A stretch of DNA of 64,000 nucleotides from Rhizobium gallicum bv. gallicum R602sp (GCF_000816845.1 NZ_CP006880.1:806001-870000); one strand, 5' to 3'; positions 46,209 through 55,122 are shown, counted from the first letter of the stretch. Numbers and translations: made by a program. The notes: a model not told the origin generated them from the letters alone.

Positions 46209-48839
46209 ATGGTTAGCGTTACGATCGACGGACAAACGCTTGAAGTCGAGGCTGGCTCCACGGTGCTCATGGCGGCTGAGCGCTTGGGCATCGACATTCC
46301 AACTTTCTGTTACTGGAAGCGGCTGCCGCCGCTGGCCTCCTGCCGCATGTGCCTCGTGGAGATTGAGGGGTTGCGGCGGCTGCAGCCGGCCTGCGCCACC
46401 ACGGTCACCGATGGCATGGTCGTTAGGGCTAATACGCCGCTGATCGAGGAAACGCGATCATCCATGCTCGACATGCTGCTTGCCAACCACCCCCTTGACT
46501 GCCCGATCTGCGACAAGGGCGGCGAATGCGAGCTCCAGGACATGGTGATGGCATACGGCCCCCGCAAAAGCGAGTTCCACGATCTCAAGCGTGTATTCCA
46601 CTCCGAGGACATCCGTCTCAGCCCTGTCGTCATCATGAACGTCAACCGCTGCATCCAGTGCCAGCGTTGCGTCCGGATGTGCGAGGAGGTGGTCGGCGCG
46701 GTCGCGCTTGGCACCGTCGAAAAAGGCATGGATACCGCCGTCACCGGCTTCGAGGGTAGCCTTGCGAGTTGCGATCAGTGCGGCAATTGCATCGAGGTCT
46801 GCCCGGTCGGCGCTCTGATGAGTTTCCCCTACCGCTACAAGGCACGGCCCTGGGATCTGGTCGAGACCGACACGGTGTGCCCGCATTGCGGCACCGGTTG
46901 CCAGTTGACGGTGGGCACACGCAAGGGTGAGCTTATGCGGGTACGCTCGAAGTGGGACGAGGGGGTCAACCGCGAAACGCTTTGCGTGCGGGGACGCTTC
47001 GGTCTCGATTTCGTCTCGGGCAGGGACCGGATAGAGCGACCGATGATCCGTCGCAATGGCGCGCTGGCGCCGGTTTCCTGGGACGAAGCGGGGGATTATC
47101 TGCGCCGGCGGCTGTCGGCGGTCGAGGACAAGGCTGCAGGGGGGCTGGCCTCGCCGCGCCTGCCCAACGAGGTGCTCTATCAGTTCCAGAAGCTGATGCG
47201 GACGGTATTCCGGACCAACAACATTGATTGCTCGTCGCGCTGGTCCGCGCCCTTTGATACGCTCGGCCCGTTACTGGCAGCCTTCTACAGCCGCGCACCG
47301 CTGGAAGAGGTGATCGCCAACGACTGCGTGCTCGTCGTCGGCGGCAACGTGACCGAGGAGAACCCAATCACCGAATACCTGCTGCGGGACGGCGCGCGGC
47401 GGCGGCAGACCGCATTGCTCATGCTTTCAGCGCGGCCCTCCCGTCTGGAGGCCGACGCCTGCGTTGTGGTTCGCGTGTCGCCGGGCGGAGAAACCGCGAG
47501 CCTCGCGGCGGTGGTAGCCGGGCTCGTGGAAGCGGCCGGTCACGCATTGCTGGGCGAGACTTTTGCGGACATCGAAGCGACAATCGGTAGGTCGCAGGTG
47601 AATACCGGTGGTGACGGGCCGGGTCGGCTGGCCAGTGCGCTCAAGGAAAGCCGCAGCGTCACTGTGCTTGTCAGCGTCGAGCTCTTGAGATCACCCGAAG
47701 CGCGCGCGACGCTGCAGCAACTCAACAACCTGCTGCAGGTTCTCCGTCTGCTCCGCAAGGGCCTGGCGATGCAGTTCCTCTTTGACCGCGCCAATCAGCT
47801 GGGTGCCTGGGACATGGGAGTTTTGCCGGCGGCTTTGCCGGGATTGTGGGCGGTCACCGATGATGTGAACCGTGCAACCCTTGCGCGAAGCTGGGGTGCC
47901 GAAATCCCATCTGAACCCGGCGCGGGCCTCGACGTCATGCTGGAACTCTGCGTCGGTGGCGGGATGGGCGCACTCTACCTCGCCGGAGCAGACCCCCTGA
48001 TCTCCTACCCCGACAGGGATTTCGTGACGCGGGCGCTTGGCGCCGCCGATCTCCTGATCGTGCAGGATACCTTCCTAACCGATACCGCGGGCCTGGCCGA
48101 AGTTGTTCTGCCCGCGGCAGGTTACGGCGAGGAATCCGGGACGTTCACCAACAACGAGGGCCGGACCCAGAAGATCCGCAAATTCCGCGAACCGGCCTTC
48201 GAGGCGCGAGGCAATCTGGCGATATTCGACTTCGTCGCATCGCTGCGCAGCCAGACGCTGCAGCCATCGACAGAAGGCGGGATTTTCGACGAGATTGCCC
48301 GGCTGGTTCCGGCCTATCAGGGGTTGACGCAGGATGGACTTGGCGCAGACGGCGCGTTCACCAAGGCGCTCCCGCAGCCACCGGATGGCGAGTTCTTCGC
48401 GCCGTCGCCGGCCGCGAAGACAGCCGGCGGGTTCATGCTGATTACCGGCAACTGCCTGTTCCACAACGGATATCTTTCCGAACGCTCGGAGATCCTGAAT
48501 ACGGTCGCTGATGACCCTTATGTCGAGATGAGCGCGCAGGATGCGGCCCAACTTGGCTTTTCGGATAGTGATCCGGTGGTCGTGCGATCCGCTCTGGGAG
48601 AATTGACGGCGAAGCTCAAGGTCAACAAGCGCTTTCCCAAGGGCCTCGTATTTCTCCCCGAAAACTACAGGGCCCTACGCCTCAACAGACTGATGCGCCG
48701 GGGCGTATATCCATGTCCGGTGGAAATTCACCAGGCCACGACGTCCGCCGCCCGTCTCACTGGTTCCGCCTCGAACCCTAAGGATCGCCACCAAGGCATC
48801 GACGGTGGCTTGCCTGACGCTCCATCGCGCCCTGACTAG
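46209..48839 (+). CDS. nuoG: NADH-quinone oxidoreductase subunit G
   Basis: An 876-residue multi-cluster subunit. The 2Fe-2S N1b ligands are C34, C45, C48, C62. N5 has His94, C98, C101, C107. N4 has CIQCQRCVRMC and CDQCGNCIEVC. An extra motif, CPHCGTGCQ with a later Cys in RETLCVRG, gives the N7 cluster, absent in mitochondria. The C-terminal half is a molybdopterin-oxidoreductase-like domain without apparent function. It ends facing the CBS gene with one base between the stops. Confidence 0.95.
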   Translation: MVSVTIDGQTLEVEAGSTVLMAAERLGIDIPTFCYWKRLPPLASCRMCLVEIEGLRRLQPACATTVTDGMVVRANTPLIEETRSSMLDMLLANHPLDCPICDKGGECELQDMVMAYGPRKSEFHDLKRVFHSEDIRLSPVVIMNVNRCIQCQRCVRMCEEVVGAVALGTVEKGMDTAVTGFEGSLASCDQCGNCIEVCPVGALMSFPYRYKARPWDLVETDTVCPHCGTGCQLTVGTRKGELMRVRSKWDEGVNRETLCVRGRFGLDFVSGRDRIERPMIRRNGALAPVSWDEAGDYLRRRLSAVEDKAAGGLASPRLPNEVLYQFQKLMRTVFRTNNIDCSSRWSAPFDTLGPLLAAFYSRAPLEEVIANDCVLVVGGNVTEENPITEYLLRDGARRRQTALLMLSARPSRLEADACVVVRVSPGGETASLAAVVAGLVEAAGHALLGETFADIEATIGRSQVNTGGDGPGRLASALKESRSVTVLVSVELLRSPEARATLQQLNNLLQVLRLLRKGLAMQFLFDRANQLGAWDMGVLPAALPGLWAVTDDVNRATLARSWGAEIPSEPGAGLDVMLELCVGGGMGALYLAGADPLISYPDRDFVTRALGAADLLIVQDTFLTDTAGLAEVVLPAAGYGEESGTFTNNEGRTQKIRKFREPAFEARGNLAIFDFVASLRSQTLQPSTEGGIFDEIARLVPAYQGLTQDGLGADGAFTKALPQPPDGEFFAPSPAAKTAGGFMLITGNCLFHNGYLSERSEILNTVADDPYVEMSAQDAAQLGFSDSDPVVVRSALGELTAKLKVNKRFPKGLVFLPENYRALRLNRLMRRGVYPCPVEIHQATTSAARLTGSASNPKDRHQGIDGGLPDAPSRPD

Positions 48840-48840
48840 G

Positions 48841-49281
48841 TCAGTGATACCTGTTCCCGCAGATGTAATCCTGCAGATCCTGCTCCGTGCGCTGCGCTTC
48901 TTCGAGCCTGTGTTTGACCACATCGCCGATACTGACCACGCCGACAACGTCGTCCCCGTCCATAACCAGGACATGACGCGTACGCTGCCGGGTCATGATT
49001 CCCATCGCGATTGGCAGCAAATCCCCGGTCGAACAGGTCGCTACATTGCGGTTCATGATGTCGGCGGCTCGCATCATCGCCGCCGCGGCCCCGTATTCGG
49101 CTACCGCATTGCAGCAATCCCGCTCCGACAAGGTACCAAGGAATTCGCCGTCTGATTGGCTGACGACGACGAAGCCTATATTGTTTTCGCGAAACAGCCT
49201 CAGGACTTCCACCATCGTCTGATCGCGATTGACCGCGATGACACCGACACCCTTGTTCTTCATGATTTCGCCGACAAACAT
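48841..49281 (-). CDS. CBS-domain protein of the nuo locus
   Basis: A 146-residue protein made of two CBS domains (MKNKGVGVIAVNRDQTMVEV to GTLSERD; ADIMNRNVATCSTGDLLPIA to GVVSIGDVVKHRLEE). CBS pairs bind adenine nucleotides or NAD(H) and act as energy sensors. AGGAGG precedes the ATG at 49281. It follows nuoH and nuoI in the same direction with only 44 bases after nuoI, so it is likely co-expressed with them. It is not a known complex I subunit; it may regulate the enzyme or sense the NADH or AMP/ATP state. Confidence 0.85.
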   Translation of the reverse strand: MFVGEIMKNKGVGVIAVNRDQTMVEVLRLFRENNIGFVVVSQSDGEFLGTLSERDCCNAVAEYGAAAAMMRAADIMNRNVATCSTGDLLPIAMGIMTRQRTRHVLVMDGDDVVGVVSIGDVVKHRLEEAQRTEQDLQDYICGNRYH

Positions 49282-49325
49282 CTGAGCCTCCTGTCCGAGC
49301 GCATTGTTTGACAGCTGGCGCGTCT

Positions 49326-49895
49326 TCACGTTCGCCGTATATTCCGCCACCAGTTGTAGCCCTGCGTCTCTTTGGTTTCGACGATCACGTCCTTCTCTGT
49401 ATTCAGGCGCGCGGCAATTACGCCGCCACCGGTTGCCGCCTTGCCCGGTTTGGCGAGCAGATCGTCGCGCCCGATCACCAAATCACGCGAGGAAAAGCTC
49501 GAGAATTCGTATTGCTGGCCAAGCGCGATCGCGTCCGCTGGACAGGCGTCCTCGCATAGCCCGCAGAAAAGGCAACGGGCCGTGTCGATCTCGAATTTTG
49601 CCGGGTGACGCTTACCCTTCTCGTCCTCGTAGGGGATGACTTCGATGCAGTCGCAGGGACAAATCCGGGCGCAAAGTTCGCAGGCCACGCATTTGATCTC
49701 GCCCTCTTCGTCGCGCGTCAAGAAGTGATGCCCGCGGTAGCGCGGGTAAGGCAACCATTTCTCCTTGTCCGGATACTGCATGGTGACGGATCTGGCGAAC
49801 ATGTAGCCGAAGGTCAGCGCCAAGGCTTTCGCCAGATCGGCGAAGAACGCCCAGCCGATCCATGTTCCAATTCTGTCCTGCGCGCGCGACATCAT
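49326..49895 (-). CDS. nuoI: NADH-quinone oxidoreductase subunit I
   Basis: A 189-residue protein with two 4Fe-4S clusters (N6a, N6b): C69, C72, C75, C79 and C108, C111, C114, C118. An amphipathic N-terminal helix attaches it to the membrane arm. It lies on the opposite strand from most nuo genes, after nuoH. A GGAGCCGC/GCGGCTCC palindrome (49907-49923) sits between nuoH and nuoI and may adjust their relative expression. Confidence 0.95.
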   Translation of the reverse strand: MMSRAQDRIGTWIGWAFFADLAKALALTFGYMFARSVTMQYPDKEKWLPYPRYRGHHFLTRDEEGEIKCVACELCARICPCDCIEVIPYEDEKGKRHPAKFEIDTARCLFCGLCEDACPADAIALGQQYEFSSFSSRDLVIGRDDLLAKPGKAATGGGVIAARLNTEKDVIVETKETQGYNWWRNIRRT

Positions 49896-49922
49896 CGCCC
49901 CGCTATGGAGCCGCTGCGGCTC

Positions 49923-50909
49923 CTAAATGAAAGCAATTCCGGTTATGATTATGTTCGCCATCGATAAAGGAAGCAAGACTTTCCATCCGATCGCCATCAG
50001 TTGGTCGTAACGGTAGCGGGGGAAAGTGAAGCGGAACCAGATAAACAAATAGACGAAGAACGAGACCTTGAGCAGAAACCAAAGGATCGGTGGCAAGGGG
50101 ATCAATACGCCGTTCCATCCGCCGAAGAACAGGATCACCACCAGCACCGACACCAGCAAGACGATGGCATATTCGCTGATCATGAAAAACGCAAAGCGGA
50201 TACCGCTGTATTCGGTATGGAAGCCAGCCCCCAGATCACCTTCCGCTTCCGAAAGGTCGAAGGGAATGCGCTGCGCCTCGGCCAGTCCGGCAACGAAGAA
50301 CACCAGGAAGCCGATCGGTTGGTAAACGATATTCCAGACATCGGCCTGCGCCCGTACGATTTCGAGCAGGCTCATGGATTGCGCCAACATGACCACGCCA
50401 ATGACCGCAAACCCCATCGGGATCTCATAGCTGATCATCTGTGCGCAAGTCCTGAGGCTGCCCAGAACAGCGTATTTGCTGTTCGCGGCCCATCCGCCGA
50501 AGATGACACCGTATACTTCAATGCCGATCACAGCGAAGACGAAAAGGATCGCCACATTCATGTTGGAGACGTAAAGCGTGATCTCGGCACCCAACACCGA
50601 GACGGTTTCGCCGAACGGGATCGCGACGAACACCACGAATGGTGGGGCGAGCGCCAGGATTGGCGCGAGTTTGAACAAAAAGCGGTCGGCCTCGTCCGGG
50701 ATGTGGTCTTCTTTGGTCAAGAGCTTGATTCCGTCTGCCACAGGCTGTAGCAGCCCGTGCCACCCGACGCGCATTGGCCCCATCCGCTGCTGGATGTGCC
50801 CAGCGATCTTGCGTTCCAGCCAGGTCAGTGGCAAGGGCAGCAGCAGCAGGATCGCGATTAGAAACGCGACCTTGAAGACGATCAGGCCGAGGGCGACGAT
50901 AAGTTCCAT
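49923..50909 (-). CDS. nuoH: NADH-quinone oxidoreductase subunit H
   Basis: A 328-residue, eight-helix subunit at the quinone entry. Signatures: LLPLPLTWLERKIAGHIQQR, MGPMRVGWHGLLQPVADGIK, LLTKED, and the acidic loop IPFDLSEAEGDLGAGFHTEY. It is the first gene of a separate operon (H, I, CBS) that converges on nuoG. A strong palindrome-containing promoter precedes it. Confidence 0.96.
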   Translation of the reverse strand: MELIVALGLIVFKVAFLIAILLLLPLPLTWLERKIAGHIQQRMGPMRVGWHGLLQPVADGIKLLTKEDHIPDEADRFLFKLAPILALAPPFVVFVAIPFGETVSVLGAEITLYVSNMNVAILFVFAVIGIEVYGVIFGGWAANSKYAVLGSLRTCAQMISYEIPMGFAVIGVVMLAQSMSLLEIVRAQADVWNIVYQPIGFLVFFVAGLAEAQRIPFDLSEAEGDLGAGFHTEYSGIRFAFFMISEYAIVLLVSVLVVILFFGGWNGVLIPLPPILWFLLKVSFFVYLFIWFRFTFPRYRYDQLMAIGWKVLLPLSMANIIITGIAFI

Positions 50910-50962
50910 GATCCGCGGCTACTTATTCATCGGTTGAAACGCGCGACCGGACTTTTGCCCGG

Positions 50963-50993
50963 CTATAGACTGAGCACTGGCTCAGTTATTCAA
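50963..50993 (-). promoter_or_regulatory. Candidate promoter of nuoH with MerR-type spacing and operator
   Basis: On the minus strand TTGAAT (-35) and CTATAG (-10) are 19 bases apart, too long for a normal sigma-70 promoter. The spacer is filled by an 18-base palindrome, ACTGAGC-N4-GCTCAGT. A dyad in an overlong spacer is the hallmark of MerR-family control. No merR gene lies in the window. Confidence 0.4.
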
Positions 50994-51232
50994 ATGATAG
51001 GGTACAGCCGCGACGCGCCACTTGCAAAGCGGAAATCAATTCTGCCTTCGCCGATGGCAAGAACTGTTTTAAGGGGGACGTGAGAGCCTATCAAGGTTGT
51101 TGAGAGGCAGAGCTTTAGGTCCCGTTGTGGGCGAGGGGACGGAGTCTGGCTAAAATTATCACAGAATCCAACGCAAACAGTTTGTCGCTGAAATTTCAAC
51201 AAGATCAAGATAATAGAAACCCGTAATCAGGC

Positions 51233-51712
51233 TTAGGCCCTCTTGCGCTGGTGGACGGGCAATCCCTGAAAGTCCTTGAGCGTCGCCAGTACGATCGACG
51301 TCTTGACATGCTGAACGCTGTCGTGCGGCAGGAGCACGTCGTTGACGAAGCGCGAAAGTCCCGCAAGGTCAGGCGTCACGACCTTGAGGTGGTAATCCAT
51401 TTCGCCGGTCAGGGCGTAACATTCCAGCACCTCCGGCAGGTCCGCAATCAGGGTTGCGAAACGCTTGGCGTTGTCGCGGTTGTGGGTCGCAAGGGTCACG
51501 GCGATGACGACCATGAGGTCGAGCCCCAGCCTGCCGCGATCGAGCACGGCGCGATAGCCGTGGATAAAGCCCTCCGCCTCAAGCCGTGCCCTCCGGCGCG
51601 AACATTGCGATGGCGAGAGCGCGATTAATTCCGAGAGCTCGTTGTTGGTCAGGCGGCCGTCGCCTTGCAATTGGGCAAGGATTTTTAGGTCGTATCTGTC
51701 GAGCTGTTCCAT
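51233..51712 (-). CDS. Lrp/AsnC-family transcriptional regulator
   Basis: A 159-residue Lrp-type regulator: an N-terminal HTH (LDRYDLKILAQLQGDGRLTN then LSELIALSPSQCSRRRARLE) and a C-terminal amino-acid-binding RAM domain. The ATG at 51712 gives the usual size; the longer frame adds unrelated residues. It is divergent from hpd with 128 bases between, so it probably controls tyrosine or phenylalanine breakdown in response to an aromatic amino acid. Confidence 0.88.
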   Translation of the reverse strand: MEQLDRYDLKILAQLQGDGRLTNNELSELIALSPSQCSRRRARLEAEGFIHGYRAVLDRGRLGLDLMVVIAVTLATHNRDNAKRFATLIADLPEVLECYALTGEMDYHLKVVTPDLAGLSRFVNDVLLPHDSVQHVKTSIVLATLKDFQGLPVHQRKRA

Positions 51713-51840
51713 CTGTGCGCGTTCTCCCGTTTTCTTGCATGAAACATGTATTGAATCCCGAAAACTGCGCGTGAATGCAAGCACCATGCGTAAGAATCCC
51801 ATCATAATGCCATCCAGCATCCTGTTGGGAGGAAAGAACG

Positions 51841-52953
51841 ATGGGCCCTTATCCGCATGACGCGCCGCCGACAGGCATCACTGCCGACAATCCGGCCGGA
51901 ACTGACGGTTTCGAATTTGTGGAATTCGCCCATCCGGAGGCGGAAAAATTGCGCGAGCTTTTTATCCGCATGGGCTACAGTTGCGTTGCCAAGCACCGCA
52001 CGAAGGACATTACAGTCTGGCGCCAGGGCGATATCAACTATCTGATCAATGCCGAGCCCGGCAGCCATGCCATGCGCTTCGTCGCCGAACACGGCCCTTG
52101 CGCGCCCTCCATGGCCTGGCGTGTCACCGACGCCAAACATGCCTTCGACCACGCGGTTTCAAAGGGGGCGACGCCGTATGAAAGCAAGGACAAGGCCGTC
52201 GATATCCCGGCCATCGTGGGCATCGGCGGTTCGTTGCTTTATTTTGTGGAAACTTACGGCGAGAAGGGCTCGCCCTATGATGCAGAGTTCGAATGGCTGG
52301 GTGAACCCAACCCGAAGCCGAAAGGCGTTGGCTTCTACTACCTCGATCATCTGACCCACAATGTCTATCGCGGCAATATGGACAAGTGGTGGGAATTCTA
52401 TCGCGAGCTCTTCGGTTTCCGCCAGATTCATTTCTTCAATATCGACGGCCGCATTACCGGGCTGATGAGCCGGGCAATTACGTCTCCTTGCGGCAAGATC
52501 CGCATCCCGCTGAACGAGTCCAAGGACGACACCAGCCAGATCGAGGAATATTTGCGGAAGTACAAGGGCGAGGGCATCCAGCATATCGCCGTTGGTACGG
52601 AAGCACTCTACGACGCGACGGACAAACTCGCCGAAAACGGCCTGAAATTCATGCCCGGGCCGCCCGAGACCTATTACGAGCTCTCGCATGAGCGCGTACA
52701 CGGCCATGCCGAGCCGATCGAGCGGATGAAAGAGCATGGCATTTTGATCGACGGCGAGGGCGTCTTGGATGGCGGCACGACCCGCATCCTGTTGCAGATT
52801 TTCTCGCGAACCGTCATCGGACCGATTTTCTTTGAGTTCATTCAACGAAAGGGCGACGAAGGCTTTGGCGAAGGAAACTTCCGCGCTCTGTTCGAATCGA
52901 TCGAGGCTGACCAGATCCGGCGCGGCGTGCTGCGCCCGACGGCTGCCGAGTAA
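51841..52953 (+). CDS. hpd: 4-hydroxyphenylpyruvate dioxygenase
   Basis: A 370-residue non-haem iron dioxygenase that turns 4-hydroxyphenylpyruvate into homogentisate in tyrosine catabolism. Iron ligands are His170 (YYLDHLTHNV), His248 (GIQHIAVG) and Glu332 (FFEFIQRKG). The size and C-terminal helix are standard. GGAGGAAA precedes the ATG. The next enzymes of the pathway are not in the window. Divergent from an Lrp-type regulator. Confidence 0.95.
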   Translation: MGPYPHDAPPTGITADNPAGTDGFEFVEFAHPEAEKLRELFIRMGYSCVAKHRTKDITVWRQGDINYLINAEPGSHAMRFVAEHGPCAPSMAWRVTDAKHAFDHAVSKGATPYESKDKAVDIPAIVGIGGSLLYFVETYGEKGSPYDAEFEWLGEPNPKPKGVGFYYLDHLTHNVYRGNMDKWWEFYRELFGFRQIHFFNIDGRITGLMSRAITSPCGKIRIPLNESKDDTSQIEEYLRKYKGEGIQHIAVGTEALYDATDKLAENGLKFMPGPPETYYELSHERVHGHAEPIERMKEHGILIDGEGVLDGGTTRILLQIFSRTVIGPIFFEFIQRKGDEGFGEGNFRALFESIEADQIRRGVLRPTAAE

Positions 52954-52981
52954 CCGGAGCCGCGTTTGAGAACAAGGTGAG

Positions 52982-53026
52982 AAAAAGCGCCGATTGACGG
53001 ATCCGATCCGCCGCTCTTACTTTTTT
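52982..53026. terminator. Possible bidirectional terminator between hpd and hupE
   Basis: An imperfect inverted repeat, AAAAAGCG to CGCTCTTACTTTTTT, lies between two converging genes. Its A-run and T-run flanks suit termination from both sides. The stem is interrupted, so confidence is limited. Confidence 0.4.
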
Positions 53027-53042
53027 GGTGTTTGTCGAACGA

Positions 53043-53642
53043 TTATATCACGCCGGCGAGGATGCCCACGCCTGCTATAGCGGCAATGCCGCCGGCAAGG
53101 CGCGTGACGATGAAGCCTCGGCGCTCGCCGATGCGGCCGATCGCATAGCCAAGCCCCAGTCCGACAGCGTGCAGAAGAGCGGTCGCGATCAAAAAACCTC
53201 CCCCGTAAGCAGCGCCCGCAGCACTTTCCGGCATTTCGGCGCCGTGGGCATGGCCATGGAAGGTCGCAAACAGCCCGACCACAGCCATCGCGATGGCTGC
53301 TGGGGCCTTGACGTTGAACGCCACGACCGCGCCGAGCAGGACCACCGATAACGCGATACCCGCCTCAACAAATGGGATATCGATGCCGGCAACGCCGAGC
53401 GCGCCGCCGAGGGCCATAACAAGGACGAAGGTTGCCGGGACAAGCCAAGTTGCGTGACCCCCAAGCTGATAGGCAAAGACGCCAACCATGATCATCGCAA
53501 GGACATGGTCGATACCCGATATGGGATGGGTGAAGCCATGCGCGAAGCCTGCTGCTTCGCCGGCGACGGGATGTGCATAGGCGGCGGCTGGAAGCGCTGT
53601 TGCGACCAGTGCCAAAAGTACGCTCTTGAGTATTGCTTTCAT
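53043..53642 (-). CDS. hupE: HupE/UreJ-family metal permease
   Basis: A 199-residue membrane protein with signal sequence (cut after AYA, about residue 23) and about six helices. The family motif HPISGIDHVLAM holds the histidines and aspartate of the metal path; a second His-rich stretch, FHGHAHGAE, follows. Members import nickel (or cobalt) for hydrogenase or urease. No such enzyme is in the window. Terminates towards hpd. Confidence 0.85.
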   Translation of the reverse strand: MKAILKSVLLALVATALPAAAYAHPVAGEAAGFAHGFTHPISGIDHVLAMIMVGVFAYQLGGHATWLVPATFVLVMALGGALGVAGIDIPFVEAGIALSVVLLGAVVAFNVKAPAAIAMAVVGLFATFHGHAHGAEMPESAAGAAYGGGFLIATALLHAVGLGLGYAIGRIGERRGFIVTRLAGGIAAIAGVGILAGVI

Positions 53643-53832
53643 TAATCAATTCCCCGTTGAGTTATAGAATTCGTTGCAGGCGCTGGATCGGGTAAGCACG
53701 CTGAATATCGCGGGGGCAATGCTATGTGAAACACGCCGGAAACGTCAATAAAAAATGTAGAATATGGATTTAATTCAATAGTTTATCAGTAGTGCACTTG
53801 CGGTATGCATCTGCCTAATAGGCGGGCACTCA

Positions 53833-54846
53833 TCACCTTACAGGACGCGTCGATTCCCGCAAATTGAGTTCGACAGGCCATAATTCATGAATATCCGAAA
53901 CTGAGCGTCCCGCCAGCACTTGCAAGGTCAGGTCGGCGCACCTTGCACCTGCTGCTCTCATCGATGATCGGCTTGCCGAAAGTGAGGGTGCCATGTTCTC
54001 CGCCGTCAGGTAGGGAAACACGTCGTCATGGGCGATGACAGAGACGTCTTCGCCGATAGCGAGGCCGAGGGATCGGACGGCGCGATAGACGCCGAGGGCT
54101 GTCATCATCGAACCGGCCACGATGGCCGTCGGCGGATTGGAACTCTCCAGAAAAAAGCGGGCATGTCTAAAGCCGAGCTCGTCGGTGAAAGTGTCGTGGG
54201 CGATCAGCTGTGCGTCCTGCTCAAGAGCCCGCCCCTCGAAGGCCTTGCGGAAGCCGATATCGCGGTGGATGGAATAAGTCAGTCCTTTGCGGCCGTTGAT
54301 CATCGCGATCCTGCGGTGGCCGAGGTCGAGCAGATGCTCCGTCGACCGGCGGATTGCCCCTTCATTGTCGATGTCCAGCCATGCATGGGGAACGGCGATA
54401 TCCGATCGCCCGTGCACGAAGAATGGAATTCCGAGCCTGTCCAGAAGCTCGATGCGCGCGTCGTTCGGTTTCGGAGAGTGGACGATAATGGCATCGACTC
54501 GCCGGCTTTCGGCAAGCCGTCTATAGGTCTGCATCTCCTCGTTAAGATCGCGATCGGCCATCGGGATCACCAGGATATCAATATCCTCCGAGGCCAGTCT
54601 CTCCGCCATGCCGGCCATGAATTCGGCGAAGTGGAATTCACCGGAGCGTCCCATGATGACCCCGATCGCGCCGACGCGGCCGGTCTTCAGCCGAACGGCG
54701 TTGACGTCCGGCCGGTAGCCGAGCCTCAGGGCTTCCGCAACGACGCGTGCGCGGGTTGTCTCGCTTACCTCCGGATAGCCGCTCAGCGCTCGGCTTACCG
54801 TTGTCGGCGACAGGCCGACTTGTTTTGCGAATTCCTTGAGCTTCAT
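53833..54846 (-). CDS. thuR: LacI-family repressor of the sugar uptake operon (ThuR-like)
   Basis: A 337-residue LacI regulator: N-terminal HTH (MKLKEFAKQVGLSPTTVSRA), hinge, and a sugar-binding domain (IVHSPKPNDARIELLDRLGI). The start at 54846 matches the family; 11 further codons are possible upstream. It is divergent from the ABC importer / thuA / thuB operon, as thuR is in Sinorhizobium. Two LacI-type operators lie in the gap, one next to its own start (autoregulation). The inducer is probably trehalose or a related disaccharide. Confidence 0.85.
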   Translation of the reverse strand: MKLKEFAKQVGLSPTTVSRALSGYPEVSETTRARVVAEALRLGYRPDVNAVRLKTGRVGAIGVIMGRSGEFHFAEFMAGMAERLASEDIDILVIPMADRDLNEEMQTYRRLAESRRVDAIIVHSPKPNDARIELLDRLGIPFFVHGRSDIAVPHAWLDIDNEGAIRRSTEHLLDLGHRRIAMINGRKGLTYSIHRDIGFRKAFEGRALEQDAQLIAHDTFTDELGFRHARFFLESSNPPTAIVAGSMMTALGVYRAVRSLGLAIGEDVSVIAHDDVFPYLTAENMAPSLSASRSSMRAAGARCADLTLQVLAGRSVSDIHELWPVELNLRESTRPVR

Positions 54847-54930
54847 TCGACCACGACAGGTTGGATTCGCGCGGATCAATGACGGATTGTTGAGCGCTCG
54901 GCAATCTCGTCTATCACCAACGGCTCAGTA

Positions 54931-54948
54931 ATTGAAATCGGTTTCAAT
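54931..54948. promoter_or_regulatory. LacI-type operator near thuR
   Basis: ATTGAAA-TCGG-TTTCAAT: seven-base perfect arms around a central CG, the classic LacI/GalR-family operator form. It lies 85 bases upstream of thuR and about 140 bases upstream of the thuE promoter, so it fits autoregulation and perhaps DNA looping with the second site. Confidence 0.65.
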
Positions 54949-55071
54949 CCTTTAGGCGCGAGAATGAGAAACCGTTAATTGCTGTGGTTATTTAATGTAA
55001 GCGCATAAGCATTTGATATAACATATAAAAGTATATCTCTCGCGATATTGTGGATGTCTGAGGTGGCGCTC

Positions 55072-55122
55072 TTGACGGTTGAAAAAACTTTTGTAATGTT
55101 CGTTTAGCCAAATCGATTTCAA
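55072..55122 (+). promoter_or_regulatory. thuE promoter with overlapping LacI-type operator
   Basis: TTGACG (55072-55077) and TAATGT (55094-55099) are separated by 16 bases, a plausible sigma-70 promoter. Directly after, at 55107-55122, lies a second operator-like site with core AAATCGATTT and one TTTCAAT arm. A repressor there would cover the transcription start. The remaining 303-base gap contains no gene. Confidence 0.55.

Noticed and set aside
46209..48839. A formate dehydrogenase alpha subunit instead of NuoG
   Set aside because: The N-terminal ligands include the His/Cys set of cluster N5 and the gene lies between nuoF and the rest of complex I. A molybdenum-ligand Cys or Sec motif is not evident.
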